From: JBMYQA01 sp049600855
GTDB lineage: Bacteria > Bacteroidota > Bacteroidia > Cytophagales > Flammeovirgaceae
DNA length: 5,686 bases
NCBI GenBank assembly: GCA_049600855.1
Contig: JBMYQA010000352.1
Coordinates: 1-5,686 of the forward strand
Reading direction: 5' to 3'
Below, in pieces: positions 5,518 to 5,686 of the stretch. A model generated the notes under the pieces. The model saw only the letters and a list, made by a program, of their open reading frames with translations, searched no databases and was not told where the DNA came from. The translations under genes and the position numbers were made by a program. Numbering within the stretch: the first letter of the stretch is position 1; each line of letters starts with the position of its first letter.

Positions 5518-5686
5518 ATGCTTAAAGAATTCTATTGGAGATGCGCAGGCGTTGATCCTGCAGAAGTGCAACACTGGGAGCTTAAACTCAGGCGAAAATA
5601 CAGCATTTTCGGTTGGTTTGTCGTGATGAGTGGGGTAGTTGCTGCTATCTCTGGATTTCTAGCTTTTCTCACGGTATTTAAAAGCA
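5518..5686 (+). CDS. Second DUF4407 protein, N-terminal part, cut by window edge
   Basis: Fifty-six codons are visible before the right edge, starting MLKEFYWRCAGVDPAEV. They align without gaps to the first 56 residues of the preceding DUF4407 protein, with 20 identities by eye, including the WxCAGxD motif (7-13), the glycine/alanine spacing of the first membrane segment (about 30-52) and the closing TVFKS. It is therefore a diverged tandem paralogue, not a recent duplication. The start is supported by co-linearity with its neighbour. It begins 124 bp after the previous stop; the gap holds two hairpins. I cannot see whether it has the same helical insertion or whether it is intact. Confidence 0.88.
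   Translation, partial: MLKEFYWRCAGVDPAEVQHWELKLRRKYSIFGWFVVMSGVVAAISGFLAFLTVFKS

Overview
The window looks like chromosomal DNA of a Bacteroidota bacterium, probably a free-living Cytophagia or Flavobacteriia relative (the class is inference). The reasons are an AT-rich composition, start codons preceded by A/T-rich sequence rather than a clear Shine-Dalgarno, two matches to the Bacteroidota -7 promoter element TAnnTTTG, a TonB-receptor-type outer-membrane barrel, and two DUF4407 membrane proteins. No database search was possible, so family names come from recognising motifs in the translated sequence.

Left half, all on the minus strand (read from right to left): a 559-aa outer-membrane beta-barrel resembling the barrel part of a TonB-dependent receptor but without a plug domain (1412-3091); a 294-aa Rpn-family PD-(D/E)XK nuclease (424-1308); and the first 105 codons of peptide chain release factor 1, prfA (1-316, cut by the window edge). 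The gaps of about 105 bp between them, and a good promoter match before prfA, suggest separate transcription units. The Rpn gene carries a 12-bp tandem repeat encoding GIEK units near its 3' end, and an in-frame ATG that could start a 75-aa C-terminal product. This matches the toxin/intragenic-antitoxin arrangement described for antiphage Rpn proteins elsewhere.

Middle: a 410-bp divergent intergenic region (3092-3501) without a recognisable gene, holding a promoter match for the barrel gene, two inverted repeats and a short tandem repeat.

Right half, all on the plus strand: a 222-aa unrecognised soluble protein with a probable Ig-like beta-sandwich and a C-terminal helix (3502-4170); a complete 369-aa DUF4407 protein with four membrane segments and a long helical-hairpin insertion (4284-5393); and the start of a second, diverged DUF4407 paralogue (5518-5686, cut by the window edge). 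Between the two DUF4407 genes lie two hairpins of identical layout whose stems differ by paired, compensating substitutions.

The two points most worth following are the Rpn gene-within-a-gene candidate and the three-gene Ig-like/DUF4407/DUF4407 cassette, whose function is unknown to me. Nothing in the sequence ties the two sets together beyond proximity.
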